DNA of 54,279 bases, taken from assembly GCF_004000805.1 (NCBI RefSeq), contig NZ_BILY01000046.1, forward strand, positions 1-54,279, written 5' to 3'. Position numbers and translations under genes: made by a program. The stretch comes from Paenibacillus glycanilyticus NBRC 16618. GTDB taxonomy: Bacteria; Bacillota; Bacilli; Paenibacillales; Paenibacillaceae. This document shows, one piece after another, positions 24,682 through 33,438 of this stretch; the stretch's first letter is position 1; each line of letters begins with the position of its first letter. The notes under the pieces were generated by a model. That model was not told the DNA's origin. It saw only the letters and a list, made by a program, of their open reading frames with translations, and did no database searches.

Positions 24682-25776
24682 TCACTCACTCCCTACAATT
24701 TGTTTGAGATATTCAGCAATATGAACTGCTCCATTACGTTGCCGATTATCTTCAAAGAAATGCTCTCTATCTATAAAGTCATGCATGTTGTCTGCCATTA
24801 ATTGCCCCCACTCTATCATTCGATAGGGGTGACGGTCTTGAAGAGCCAGAATCGTATTCTTATCTTCTTTCATCTTGCTTCGATGAAGCAGGAGTAATGG
24901 CTTTCGAAGCGCCACCGCTTCTCCAACCGTACTCCATCCCGGCTTACTAATAACAAGATCTGATGCTGCAACATAATTTTGCGACTCCGTATAGGAAGCC
25001 GGAATCGCTACAATATTCCTATGCTCCACCTTCATGTTGCTTGACACAATATAGAGGCAAGCATCATCGTCCCATAGCTTCAACGCGGCCAATTCTTGTA
25101 CATTTATACTCATTCCAATACCAAAATAGACGACTCTCTTCTGCCTGCCAGGATTAATGGTCTGTAAAATACGGCTTAGTTCCTGCTGATCCACTTCCCT
25201 GCTGAAGAAATCCGCTTGAAAAGTTCCTCGTTGCCCCCAGTCCGGTTCAAGAGCACCCTCCAAACGAACAAAATAATCCATTGCAGAATAGATTTCAAAT
25301 AATGGTTGTAGAGCAGAATGATTGATCAATTCTAAATAAGCCGTATACCATGTAAAATTAGATATTCCCACCGAGGGTATTTCAGCCTGTCTCGCAGCTG
25401 TAAAGGCAATAGGAGAAATATCTGAGATCACGAGATTGACCCCAGCCGTTCGAAGAAAATCTGTCTCCCTTGCCGCCTCATAAGGCAAGTTCTCCATATA
25501 TTCGAGATACTTTGCTGCAAAGGCCACTGTGTCAGGTTCAATGCTGTCTGGCTGAAGAACATAACCCACGTCCGAGATGCATCGACGATATTGAATAATC
25601 TCTTGATAGTCGAAAAGTGAAGCCTGCATAAAGGCTAATACCTTGTCTGATGAACATAGCACAAGTCTATACGGCTGCTCTGTAACTTGAAGCAAAGCAC
25701 GAATAACAGCAATACTTCTTGTAGCGTGGCCATAACCATAATCGGAAACATAATAAAAGATCGTTTTCGTGTTCAT
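24682..25776 (-). CDS. Glycosyltransferase, GT1/MurG-like (GT-B fold)
   Basis: 364 residues. It opens with IFYYVSDYGYGHATRSIAVIRALL, a pattern shared with MurG-like and UDP-glycosyltransferase-type enzymes and with the N-terminal domain of plant L-arabinokinase. The donor-side signature near the C-terminus is VISKPGWSTVGEAVALRKPLLLL, typical of nucleotide-sugar binding in these GT-B enzymes. The sugar and acceptor are unknown. The ATG overlaps the manC stop (TAATG) and the 3' end meets ugd, so all three are translationally coupled. This suggests the enzyme works on sugars from these two pathways, or is simply part of the polysaccharide assembly set. Confidence 0.75.
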   Translation of the reverse strand: MNTKTIFYYVSDYGYGHATRSIAVIRALLQVTEQPYRLVLCSSDKVLAFMQASLFDYQEIIQYRRCISDVGYVLQPDSIEPDTVAFAAKYLEYMENLPYEAARETDFLRTAGVNLVISDISPIAFTAARQAEIPSVGISNFTWYTAYLELINHSALQPLFEIYSAMDYFVRLEGALEPDWGQRGTFQADFFSREVDQQELSRILQTINPGRQKRVVYFGIGMSINVQELAALKLWDDDACLYIVSSNMKVEHRNIVAIPASYTESQNYVAASDLVISKPGWSTVGEAVALRKPLLLLHRSKMKEDKNTILALQDRHPYRMIEWGQLMADNMHDFIDREHFFEDNRQRNGAVHIAEYLKQIVGSE

Positions 25777-27152
25777 TATCTCATTGAAATATTAAGGCAG
25801 TGTTCGGACATTTCAGACCAGGTGGAATACAGCTCCATCACTTTATCCTTATCCGAATATCCGCTATGAACAACAATCATCTCCATATCGGAAATTGCCT
25901 TAAGACTGTGCAAAGTCTTCATTGGAATATGAAGGACATTACCGGCTTTCACTTTCATCGGCACGCCGTTCTGTACGAACTCCCCTTCACCTTTGACAAC
26001 CGTCCATACTTCTTCGCGGTTTAAGTGCATGAGATAACTAAAATTCCTACCCGCTTTGACGGCCACACGCTTCGTTATTACGGTACGACCATCCTCGTAA
26101 CGCTCATCGTCCAGTATTCTGACCCAACCCCATTCTCTCTCCTCGAACATAGGGCCTTGATCATAATTAATAAAATCTTTAATCCGGGGACTTGCACTCT
26201 TATCCGTCACAAGAATACCGTCAGGACTAGCAGCTACAACAACATTGGATACTCCAAGTACAGTAACCGGAATCTCGAGCTCGTTAACCAGATGAGTATT
26301 TACACAGTCCTCACTGATCGTTCCTCTGCCAATCTGGCTCTGTCCCATCTCTTCCGTTAATGTATTCCACGTACCAAGATCCTTCCAATAACCAGCATAC
26401 GGTACTACAACAATGTTCTTGGTCTTCTCAACAACTTCATAATCGAAGCTGATCTTCGGCAGCTTATGATATTGCTCAACAAGCTGCTCATATTGAATCG
26501 GATAGCCCTTTTCCTTAAGAATGTTAATGAGGTAACCAAGCTTGAAGGAGAACACGCCACAATTCCATAGAGCATGCTGTTCAATTAAGCCGACAGCTGC
26601 TTCTTCAGTAGGCTTTTCCTGAAAATGACTGACCTTTAGAACACCATCGGATGCCTCTTGTTCACGTTCAGGAATAATATAGCCGTATTTGGCCGAAGGG
26701 TATGTAGGCTTCACTCCGATTAGGGCTAAATCAGCCTGAGTCTGTTGAATGGTAGCTTCTAACTGTTTGACGGCATAAAAAAAGTGGCCCTCAACATAAG
26801 GGTCCACTGGTAAAATTGCTATAACCTCGTCCAAATCAATATTGGCGACTGAGTATAAATATGAGGCTGTTAAGGCAATGGCCGGGAACGTATCTCTACG
26901 TTCTGGTTCAATAATAAGCGGTACGGACGGTCCGATCTGACTATGCATCATCTCGATTTGAGCTTTGCCTGTTGCGATATAGCTGGAATCAGCTAAACCA
27001 TTGTCACTGATTTGCCCCCATACCCGTTGCACCATGGAGACGAGTTCTTGATCTTCGTTTTCAAGAACTTTTAAGAACTGCTTTGAGCGGGCATCGTTGG
27101 ATAAGGGCCAGAGACGTTTTCCGGAACCGCCAGATAATAGGACAATTCTCAA
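25776..27152 (-). CDS. manC: Mannose-1-phosphate guanylyltransferase with C-terminal cupin (mannose-6-phosphate isomerase type)
   Basis: 458 residues, bifunctional layout. The nucleotidyltransferase domain opens with MRIVLLSGGSGKRLWPLSN and contains FQEKPTEEAA and NCGVFSFKLGYL. The C-terminal ~120 residues are a cupin of the phosphomannose-isomerase type II kind (GRNFSYLMHLNREEVWTVVKGEGEF, HIPMKTLHSL). It makes GDP-mannose for gmd and fcl in this locus. The start is TTG at 27152, five bases after GGAGG. The in-frame TTG four codons upstream abuts the ribosome site and is rejected. One unusual feature is a longer insert between the two domains, near SASPRIKDFINYDQGPMFEE. Confidence 0.92.
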   Translation of the reverse strand: MRIVLLSGGSGKRLWPLSNDARSKQFLKVLENEDQELVSMVQRVWGQISDNGLADSSYIATGKAQIEMMHSQIGPSVPLIIEPERRDTFPAIALTASYLYSVANIDLDEVIAILPVDPYVEGHFFYAVKQLEATIQQTQADLALIGVKPTYPSAKYGYIIPEREQEASDGVLKVSHFQEKPTEEAAVGLIEQHALWNCGVFSFKLGYLINILKEKGYPIQYEQLVEQYHKLPKISFDYEVVEKTKNIVVVPYAGYWKDLGTWNTLTEEMGQSQIGRGTISEDCVNTHLVNELEIPVTVLGVSNVVVAASPDGILVTDKSASPRIKDFINYDQGPMFEEREWGWVRILDDERYEDGRTVITKRVAVKAGRNFSYLMHLNREEVWTVVKGEGEFVQNGVPMKVKAGNVLHIPMKTLHSLKAISDMEMIVVHSGYSDKDKVMELYSTWSEMSEHCLNISMR

Positions 27153-27294
27153 GGTTACCTCCAATTGATTCTTAGTATTATTAATATTTCATCTTATAAC
27201 TATTAAAATACTTTTCAAATCATCTTTTTGATATATTACAACAAGATATTATGGCATAAACTCTCATTACTAGAACCGATTAATCTCTAGTTAT

Positions 27295-27334
27295 AAACCG
27301 AATAGACCGACTCATCAAGCGACCTACTCGGCTT
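27295..27334 (-). terminator. Possible internal terminator after the uronate epimerase
   Basis: On the minus strand AAGCCGAGTAG pairs with CTATTCGGTTT through several G-U pairs and is followed by TATAAC. It is a weak candidate inside the long polysaccharide transcription unit. Confidence 0.35.
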
Positions 27335-27363
27335 ATTATATCCAATATAAAAAGATCCATAAA

Positions 27364-28404
27364 TTACTTAGAAATACTCAACTGATAAAACTCACAATAC
27401 CAATCTGCAAATTTTTGAAGTCCTTCTTCAATTGAAGTCTTCGGTTTAAACTCAACAGCTTTCTCTAATAAATCCGTTGAAGCGTATGTAGCGGGTACAT
27501 CCCCTGGTTTTATTGGCTCAAATGACTTTTCAAAAATAACTTCCCTGCCCAGTGAATTGCTTAAACATTTCTCTAAAGTTTGTATGAATGTCATTAGCTT
27601 CTCCGGACTGTTATTCCCAATGTTATACACTCGATGATTAACATTATCTTCTTCTAACGGCGGATTACAGAGCAGACGCTCAATCCCCTCTACAATATCA
27701 TCCACATAAGTAAAGTCACGATAGAGGTCATTCTCAAAGTCGCCATTATTGAAAATCTTAATAGTTCCTCCTGAGAAGTACTGCTTTGTAAATCCGAAAT
27801 AAGCCATATCTGGACGGCCCAATGGACCGTATACCGTAAAGAAACGTAGACCAGTCGCAGGAATCTTATAGAGATGACTATAGGTGTATGCCATTAACTC
27901 ATTAGATTTTTTTGTAGCTGCATAAAGTGAAACTGGGTTATCAACTCTATCAGATTCTTCAAAAGGTACTTTATGATTAGCACCATAAACTGAGCTAGAA
28001 GATGCGTATACGAGATGATCTATAGGATGATGTCTGCACGCTTCCAGGATGTTATGGAAACCGACGATGTTGCTTTGAATATATGCATCTGGATTCTCAA
28101 TTGAATATCTTACACCAGCTTGAGCTGCTAGATTAACGACAACATGAGGCTTATGTTCTTCAAATATAGCTGCAATCATGTTCTTGTCCGAGATATCGCC
28201 TTTAATAAAAGTAAACTTCTCAAAAGGGTTTAGAATCTCTAAGCGTGAATACTTCAGGTTAACATCGTAGTAATTATTAATATTGTCAATACCAATGACT
28301 CGACAGCCTCGTTCTAGAAGCGTTCTAGATAAATAATAACCGATGAAACCAGCTGCTCCTGTTATTAAATAGGTTTTACTCGTATCGAGAGTATTGAAAT
28401 TCAT
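27364..28404 (-). CDS. UDP-glucuronate 4-epimerase type SDR protein
   Basis: 346 residues, an extended short-chain dehydrogenase. It shows the NAD site GAAGFIGYYLS, the segment GIDNINNYYDVNLKYSRLEIL that marks UDP-glucuronate epimerases (the Asn-Asn-Tyr-Tyr-Asp pattern), the active-site SSSSVYG and YAATKK (Tyr-x-x-x-Lys), and RFFTVYGPLGRPDMAYFGFT. It should interconvert UDP-glucuronate and UDP-galacturonate, using the product of ugd further down the same unit. AAGGAG lies about 11 bases before the ATG. A 448-base gap separates it from the flippase gene upstream, so it may have its own promoter. Confidence 0.9.
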   Translation of the reverse strand: MNFNTLDTSKTYLITGAAGFIGYYLSRTLLERGCRVIGIDNINNYYDVNLKYSRLEILNPFEKFTFIKGDISDKNMIAAIFEEHKPHVVVNLAAQAGVRYSIENPDAYIQSNIVGFHNILEACRHHPIDHLVYASSSSVYGANHKVPFEESDRVDNPVSLYAATKKSNELMAYTYSHLYKIPATGLRFFTVYGPLGRPDMAYFGFTKQYFSGGTIKIFNNGDFENDLYRDFTYVDDIVEGIERLLCNPPLEEDNVNHRVYNIGNNSPEKLMTFIQTLEKCLSNSLGREVIFEKSFEPIKPGDVPATYASTDLLEKAVEFKPKTSIEEGLQKFADWYCEFYQLSISK

Positions 28405-28852
28405 CGTCTTTTAACTCCTTTACTCTTTCTTTACTAGTAGATTGTCTTCCGATTACCGCAACGATGTAGACTGGGAACAGCCTTATTCAATTAACAAGCA
28501 CTCCTTCATTCAGGGAATGGGAGTCACTGAACCGAAGCGACTTCTGTAAGGTGAGAGAGATGTCATGCACCACTTTGAAAATTTGTACAGTTCTTGCTTG
28601 GCTGCAATGTAGGATAGTTAACCCGAACCATCCGATTGCTCACAGTGTTCCTTTACTAATAAAAATCGAATCTGCTTTCTTGATAGTCTGGTTGATAATC
28701 GGTAGTTCAGTTCATTATTCCAGCATCATAATTCCCCCTACATATAATCCTCTAGGTCCGCTTTATATATTTAAACTCAGGATCGCATTTACGTTTAATC
28801 TATTCTAATCCATCAGTTATACAAGTTCCTTGACCCATAACTATTTAATGGA
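28405..28852. other. 448-bp intergenic stretch in the polysaccharide locus, no gene seen
   Basis: No convincing coding region on either strand. One plus-strand frame with a GTG or ATG near 28551-28560 has a ribosome-site-like AAGGTG, but no recognisable protein and unusual composition. The stretch separates the AT-rich cassette from the rest and may hold a decayed gene or a promoter for the epimerase. Confidence 0.45.
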
Positions 28853-30262
28853 CTATACACTTCTAAGCTTTTTCATTACTAAATTATAGCCATTTAACAA
28901 GTAGCTACTGTTCAAATAACTCAACACTACGGTAATTACTAATAAAATAATGATATTAACGAGAAGCAATGAATTTATACTTGTTATTACTATACCTATA
29001 AACAAGCCAGACTTTATTAAAATCGGATTCCACTTAATTTTAAAATCAATGTATTTGTTAATTATCACATATCTAGAGAGCAGCATTAATAATGCCCCTA
29101 GTATTTGACCAAGAATGACAGCGTATATCCCCATAGCTGAAATCAAAACGTATGATGTCAGGACTGATACAATGGCTCCAATCATCGTTGTGAAGAATTG
29201 GTATTGGGTTTTATTTATCGCTTGAAAAACTGAACCCATATTTGAAGCCATAGTTGTAAAAACAGCAGCGAGGAGCAGCCATGAAGCATAATTAAATGAA
29301 ACATAATAATCTGTACTCTTTATGAATGCATAGAATATGTTAATAGCCGGTACAGCAAGCAGGGTCAATTCCATGAAGAGTTTAAAAATAAATTCAATTG
29401 TTTTAGTAAAGTCTGAGTCAAACCCTTTTGTTTTCGCAGTAATTATTGCTTCTTCTATAACAGCCATTGTAACAATTGAACCCATCATAGTAATAAGAAT
29501 TGAGAATTTATTTGCGAAAGAAAAGAGCCCATTCATTTCGTTTCCTAACTTTTGAACAATTAGAAACCTTCCAAACCCCGACAATATCCACGCAGAAGAT
29601 AAGTTCAAAACTAACGGAGCAGAAAATTTCAACAAGCTCATTAGCATTCTAAATTCAAAATATTTAAATTTAAACTTACTTAAAATATGCAAACGATACT
29701 CTAACACTACAAATATTGATAATTGTCCTAATATCGAAGTAATGAATAGCCCATTAAGCCCATATCTCAATATGCAAATAAACAACAGAACAGAAACAAA
29801 TTGTATAACCGTTCCTGCTAGACCTGCCGTAATGTAAAGTTTATTTTCCCCAAAAGCTCTTGCATAATATAGCCATATTTGAGAGACACCATTAGTTATA
29901 AACATTAAACCGATAAGTGAGATTGACTTAGTTTCGGTTGCAAAAAAAGATCCATATATTATTAAACCTATTATAAAAATCCCCATAATAAAGATGATAA
30001 AACCTACAGATGTTGCAATAATTTTTGTTTTATACAAATCATCGTTTTCATACAATAAGAACCGCAGTATCGCTTCCCAAATAGCTACAAAAATTATAGG
30101 AATTACAATCCCCATAATGGTCTGCGCATAATCAAAATAGCCAAGATCATTGGCCTGAATATAGAATGCATATATCGGTATTATTATAGCGGTCATAATT
30201 CTTGACGATAAATTCCCGATTAAATACAACCCAGTTTTTTTAATCAACCTTTTTCCTTGCAT
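28853..30262 (-). CDS. Polysaccharide flippase (Wzx / oligosaccharide flippase family)
   Basis: 469 residues with about fourteen hydrophobic helices, of the polysaccharide transport (PST/Wzx) group that moves undecaprenyl-linked repeat units across the membrane. It opens with the typical KRLIKKTGLYLIGNLSSRIMTAIIIPIYAFYI, in which helix 1 carries few charges. Repeat-unit specificity cannot be told. The gene is markedly AT-rich compared with the flanking sugar-synthesis genes. GGAG is about 12 bases before the ATG. The first 19 bases overlap the end of a small frame that may be a gene remnant. Confidence 0.88.
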   Translation of the reverse strand: MQGKRLIKKTGLYLIGNLSSRIMTAIIIPIYAFYIQANDLGYFDYAQTIMGIVIPIIFVAIWEAILRFLLYENDDLYKTKIIATSVGFIIFIMGIFIIGLIIYGSFFATETKSISLIGLMFITNGVSQIWLYYARAFGENKLYITAGLAGTVIQFVSVLLFICILRYGLNGLFITSILGQLSIFVVLEYRLHILSKFKFKYFEFRMLMSLLKFSAPLVLNLSSAWILSGFGRFLIVQKLGNEMNGLFSFANKFSILITMMGSIVTMAVIEEAIITAKTKGFDSDFTKTIEFIFKLFMELTLLAVPAINIFYAFIKSTDYYVSFNYASWLLLAAVFTTMASNMGSVFQAINKTQYQFFTTMIGAIVSVLTSYVLISAMGIYAVILGQILGALLMLLSRYVIINKYIDFKIKWNPILIKSGLFIGIVITSINSLLLVNIIILLVITVVLSYLNSSYLLNGYNLVMKKLRSV

Positions 30263-30399
30263 AAATAATTGTTACTCCTCTCTAAGGCCGCATAATCCTT
30301 AAAGTGCTTTGGCATTACAATGGATTTACCATCAAGAAATTGGTGCTCTACTAAGTCTACAAGCTTGTTATCTAATAGAAAATTAGTCCAGTTGCGCAT
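30244..30399 (-). pseudogene. 51-codon orphan frame, possible gene remnant
   Basis: A complete frame from ATG 30399 to TGA 30244, product starting MRNWTNFLLDNKLVDLVEHQ and ending NYLCKEKG. It runs 19 bases into the flippase gene in another frame and has no good ribosome site (AGGA lies about 13 bases upstream). It looks like the C-terminal tail of a larger enzyme, perhaps a polysaccharide pyruvyl transferase, whose closing helices have a similar feel. This is a guess. It could also be a short gene coupled to the flippase. Confidence 0.35.
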
Positions 30400-30434
30400 A
30401 TTGCTCGTTATATCCTATTAATAACATTTTCAAG

Positions 30435-30962
30435 TTATAGATCTATATTGAATTTTTTTGTGTAATATAATTTTTTCTCAGTGTGACTCAATTGTTTTGT
30501 ATCATAAATATAAGCTTTATTTTTGTTATAGTAATCTTCAATCATACAAATCGGTTTAGCTGGGATGCCTGCGTAAACCATATTGTCCGGTATGTTTTTC
30601 GTAACTACACTACTGGCACCAATAATCACGTTAGAGCCAATTGTTACACCAGGCATAATAATCGAGTTTATTCCGAAGAATACATTATCCCCAACTTCTA
30701 TTTTCCCCATTTTATCAGCTTTTTCGTTCCACCCAAGGTTTCTTAATACCCACATACCACCATCATGTGTTATAAATCTCACCCCTGCAGGAACTCTTAC
30801 TCTGTTGCCAAGTTTAATCAAATAAGGTTCTGATCCGAGACTTTCTCTCTCATAAATCTCGCAGCCTACCCCTAATTTCAAAATACCTTTATTTCTAAGG
30901 TAGTCGGCTCTTCCCCTAGGTGTCATAAATTTTAAACGTAGGTTTAATAACTTATTTTTCAT
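30435..30962 (-). CDS. Left-handed beta-helix acetyltransferase
   Basis: 175 residues of the hexapeptide acyltransferase superfamily. Repeats such as IEVGDNVFFGINSIIMPGVTIGSNVIIGASSVVTKNIPDN build the triangular coil. A His-Asp in FITHDGG is the usual active-site area, and the C-terminal GIPAKPI matches WcaF/maltose acetyltransferase-type enzymes. It likely O-acetylates a sugar of the repeat unit using acetyl-CoA in the cytoplasm. GAGGGG lies 6 bases before the ATG. It lies in the AT-rich cassette. Confidence 0.85.
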   Translation of the reverse strand: MKNKLLNLRLKFMTPRGRADYLRNKGILKLGVGCEIYERESLGSEPYLIKLGNRVRVPAGVRFITHDGGMWVLRNLGWNEKADKMGKIEVGDNVFFGINSIIMPGVTIGSNVIIGASSVVTKNIPDNMVYAGIPAKPICMIEDYYNKNKAYIYDTKQLSHTEKKLYYTKKFNIDL

Positions 30963-31015
30963 TTACTTCCCCTCACTAAAAAGTTTGGTCGTAGTTAAAA
31001 TCAACACCCATTACT

Positions 31016-31041
31016 GAAAAATAATGGTTTGTGCCCATTAT
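31016..31041 (-). terminator. Possible internal terminator right after the polymerase gene
   Basis: On the minus strand ATAATGG pairs with CCATTAT around GCACAAA and is followed by TTTTC. It begins in the stop codon of the polymerase gene. A weak AT-rich stem; in an operon carrying an EAR-like RNA, such sites may be read through. Confidence 0.4.
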
Positions 31042-32336
31042 CAATGTAATAAAGGGCTATTCTCTCTATCAATCCCTACAACTTTTTTAGAATCCGGTAA
31101 GAAAATATCATTTTCCTTATTAGCTTGCTTTAATTGTTCGACGTGTCCGATCATTAGTACAAAACAAACCATAATTGTGGAATAAAAATAAGTTACCTGC
31201 CAATACTCCATAACTACTGAAATAAGAAACACGATTATATATGAATTAATAACCGCTTTCTCAGAAAATCCAGATTGTTTTCTAATGTTAAACAAAGATT
31301 TAAATAAGAATAGATACCTACTATAGTAAATAGTAAACCCTACTAACCCACAAGTGGATAACAACTCCCAAAAGTTATTATGTGCATAATAGCCGCCATG
31401 AGTAAAAACGGAAACGAAATTATCAAGCCCCCACCCGAAAATCGGTTTTTCGCTATAAGCTTGTTTTGCAATTGAAATTAATCCCACTCTCGCTTCAATA
31501 GAAGCATCATCAATTGTGCCTCTTGTAAAAAATAACACAACGGATTCCAGTCGCGAACCCCAAGCATTATATAAATAAGGCACTTTCATAAAAATGTAAT
31601 ACCCGCCTCCTAAACACATAAAAGCAAACAGGGAATACTTAATTATTTTAACAACTTTGGCTCTTTTATCATTAAAGAACGGAACACAAATCATTACGAC
31701 TAATACAAGAAGTAGCACTTTTCTGCTACCCGTTAAAATTAAAAGAACAATATGAAGGATAGTAATAAAATTAAACTTAAGCTTATTTTCCTTTTGATAA
31801 TAATTTATATAGTAGAATGAAAAACTAATTGAAATTATAGCACTAAGGCCAGTTGAACTTATTCCGCCCCAAAAAGGTCCAAGTAATGAAAGTGATGAGT
31901 CACTAGCCGTCAAGCGTCCATCTTGCAATATTGATTTATAAAAATTAAAAGTCAAAAATACACTCGAGAATAATACGGTTTTGGTAAACACTCTAATAAT
32001 TCTATCGAAATTATTAACATATAGAATATAACAGAATGTTCCAACATTTATAAAAAATAAAGTTGCAATAATCATCAATCTCTTATAGCTTGCAACAGCA
32101 TCTGTCGGAATACCCGCCATTAATTGTAATGAACCATAAATAAGAAATAAAAATTCTAACAAGAAATATGTTTTTATTCGAACAATTTTATTTGCTATAT
32201 ATATCAATATTGCAGTTCCAAAAAATAAAAAGGCACAAATCTCTCTAATCCAACTAACATTCACCAATAAATATGAACATAAATATAATGCGAATAATAT
32301 GCTTAGTACTCCCTTACTACTAAATCCCAATCTCAT
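31041..32336 (-). CDS. O-antigen polymerase/ligase-like protein (Wzy)
   Basis: About 431 residues with ten to twelve hydrophobic helices and a large external loop (about 240-310). The loop contains ARVGLISIAKQAYSEKPIFGWGLDNFVSVFTHGGYYAHNNFWELLSTCGLVG, the usual Wzy/WaaL C-loop pattern in which the GxG and HN residues are conserved. It would join repeat units exported by the flippase. GGGAGG just before ATG 32336 decides the start, not the GTG four codons upstream, which overlaps it. Sequence varies strongly within this family, so repeat specificity is unknown. Confidence 0.85.
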   Translation of the reverse strand: MRLGFSSKGVLSILFALYLCSYLLVNVSWIREICAFLFFGTAILIYIANKIVRIKTYFLLEFLFLIYGSLQLMAGIPTDAVASYKRLMIIATLFFINVGTFCYILYVNNFDRIIRVFTKTVLFSSVFLTFNFYKSILQDGRLTASDSSLSLLGPFWGGISSTGLSAIISISFSFYYINYYQKENKLKFNFITILHIVLLILTGSRKVLLLVLVVMICVPFFNDKRAKVVKIIKYSLFAFMCLGGGYYIFMKVPYLYNAWGSRLESVVLFFTRGTIDDASIEARVGLISIAKQAYSEKPIFGWGLDNFVSVFTHGGYYAHNNFWELLSTCGLVGFTIYYSRYLFLFKSLFNIRKQSGFSEKAVINSYIIVFLISVVMEYWQVTYFYSTIMVCFVLMIGHVEQLKQANKENDIFLPDSKKVVGIDRENSPLLH

Positions 32337-32355
32337 GTTACCTCCCACAGAAATA

Positions 32356-33432
32356 CTAAAGCTTGGAATGGATAATCATTTCCCATTTTTTAAACACATT
32401 ATTCAAGTCTAAGTCTTCACGTACATGTAATGCTTCTTTCCCCAATTTTATTGCAAATGCAGGATCGGCAGCGATGGATTTCATTGCATTTAATACCATA
32501 AGACTATTCCCGCAAGGCACCAAAATACCATTTTCATTGTTTTTTATCATCATCTTTGCACCACCAATTCGACAATCCGTGCAAATTACAGGCATCCCCA
32601 TCGCCATTGCTTCCAACATTGAATTTGACAAACCTTCGTAATCCGAAGTAGATACAAACATTCGACACTTTGAAGCTGCTTCATGAACCCCTAATGAAAA
32701 GTCTCTAATTTCTATAACCGATTGGAGATTTTCACTTTTTATTTTTTCTATAATATTCGACTTTTCTGACCCTTCACCATAGATAATTAATTTATAGTTT
32801 GGATACTCTTTAACAAAACCAGCAAAGGCATCAATCAATAAAGGAATATTTTTTTGTTTCTCTAACCGACAAAAGTTAACAATATATTCATTAGAGTCAA
32901 ATAAATTCCAAATAGGTAAATCACGTTTCACTGGATTAGCAATGACAACCGACTTTTTCTGAATTTTTTTCGAGAAATACTCTTTTGCATCATATGTCTG
33001 GCATACTAAAGTATCACAAATACGATATAATAGATCTCGCGCAATCTTTAGCTTCTTTCTATTATTAATCTCATTCGGATCATTCCGTTCAGAAACAATA
33101 ACTTTAGATTTTAAACCAAAGGCCGCCAAAATTGTCTTCATATTTAGTGGATATTCAAAAGATATAACCACATCTGCATCAATTTCCTTTAAAGCCTTTC
33201 TTAAGACAGCTACTTGTTGAAACTTACTCAAAGCTGTATCCGTTGGATTTAATTTTACAATCTTGCAATTAGTTGAGTATTCTTGTTGATATTCTGTATA
33301 TGCAACTATCGTTACATCATAGCTGTGCTCATGAAATGCATCTGCTAAAAGCATTAATACTCTTTCAGCTCCACCGCCCCCAAGCCTACCAACAACAAAT
33401 GCCATTTTTTTATTCGTAACATTTGTATACAT
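32356..33432 (-). CDS. Glycosyltransferase family 4
   Basis: 358 residues, GT-B fold. The N-terminal GRLGGGGAERVLMLLADAF binds the acceptor side. The C-terminal half shows NFCRLEKQKNIPLLIDAF, YGEGSEKSNI and the donor site TSDYEGLSNSMLEAMAMGMPVICTD with the Glu-x7-Glu pattern (Glu in YEG and in MLEAM). This resembles GalNAc or glucosyl transferases of the PglJ/WbnH type, but the sugar is not predictable. It is 7 bases from the preceding glycosyltransferase gene and shares the operon. Ribosome site weak (GGGGAG 14 bases away), so it probably relies on coupling. Confidence 0.85.
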   Translation of the reverse strand: MYTNVTNKKMAFVVGRLGGGGAERVLMLLADAFHEHSYDVTIVAYTEYQQEYSTNCKIVKLNPTDTALSKFQQVAVLRKALKEIDADVVISFEYPLNMKTILAAFGLKSKVIVSERNDPNEINNRKKLKIARDLLYRICDTLVCQTYDAKEYFSKKIQKKSVVIANPVKRDLPIWNLFDSNEYIVNFCRLEKQKNIPLLIDAFAGFVKEYPNYKLIIYGEGSEKSNIIEKIKSENLQSVIEIRDFSLGVHEAASKCRMFVSTSDYEGLSNSMLEAMAMGMPVICTDCRIGGAKMMIKNNENGILVPCGNSLMVLNAMKSIAADPAFAIKLGKEALHVREDLDLNNVFKKWEMIIHSKL

Positions 33433-33438
33433 TATTGC

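Noticed and set aside
28551..28808. An 85-codon plus-strand frame in the polysaccharide locus
   Set aside because: It has a ribosome-site-like AAGGTG, but no recognisable protein, odd composition and an orientation opposite to the operon.
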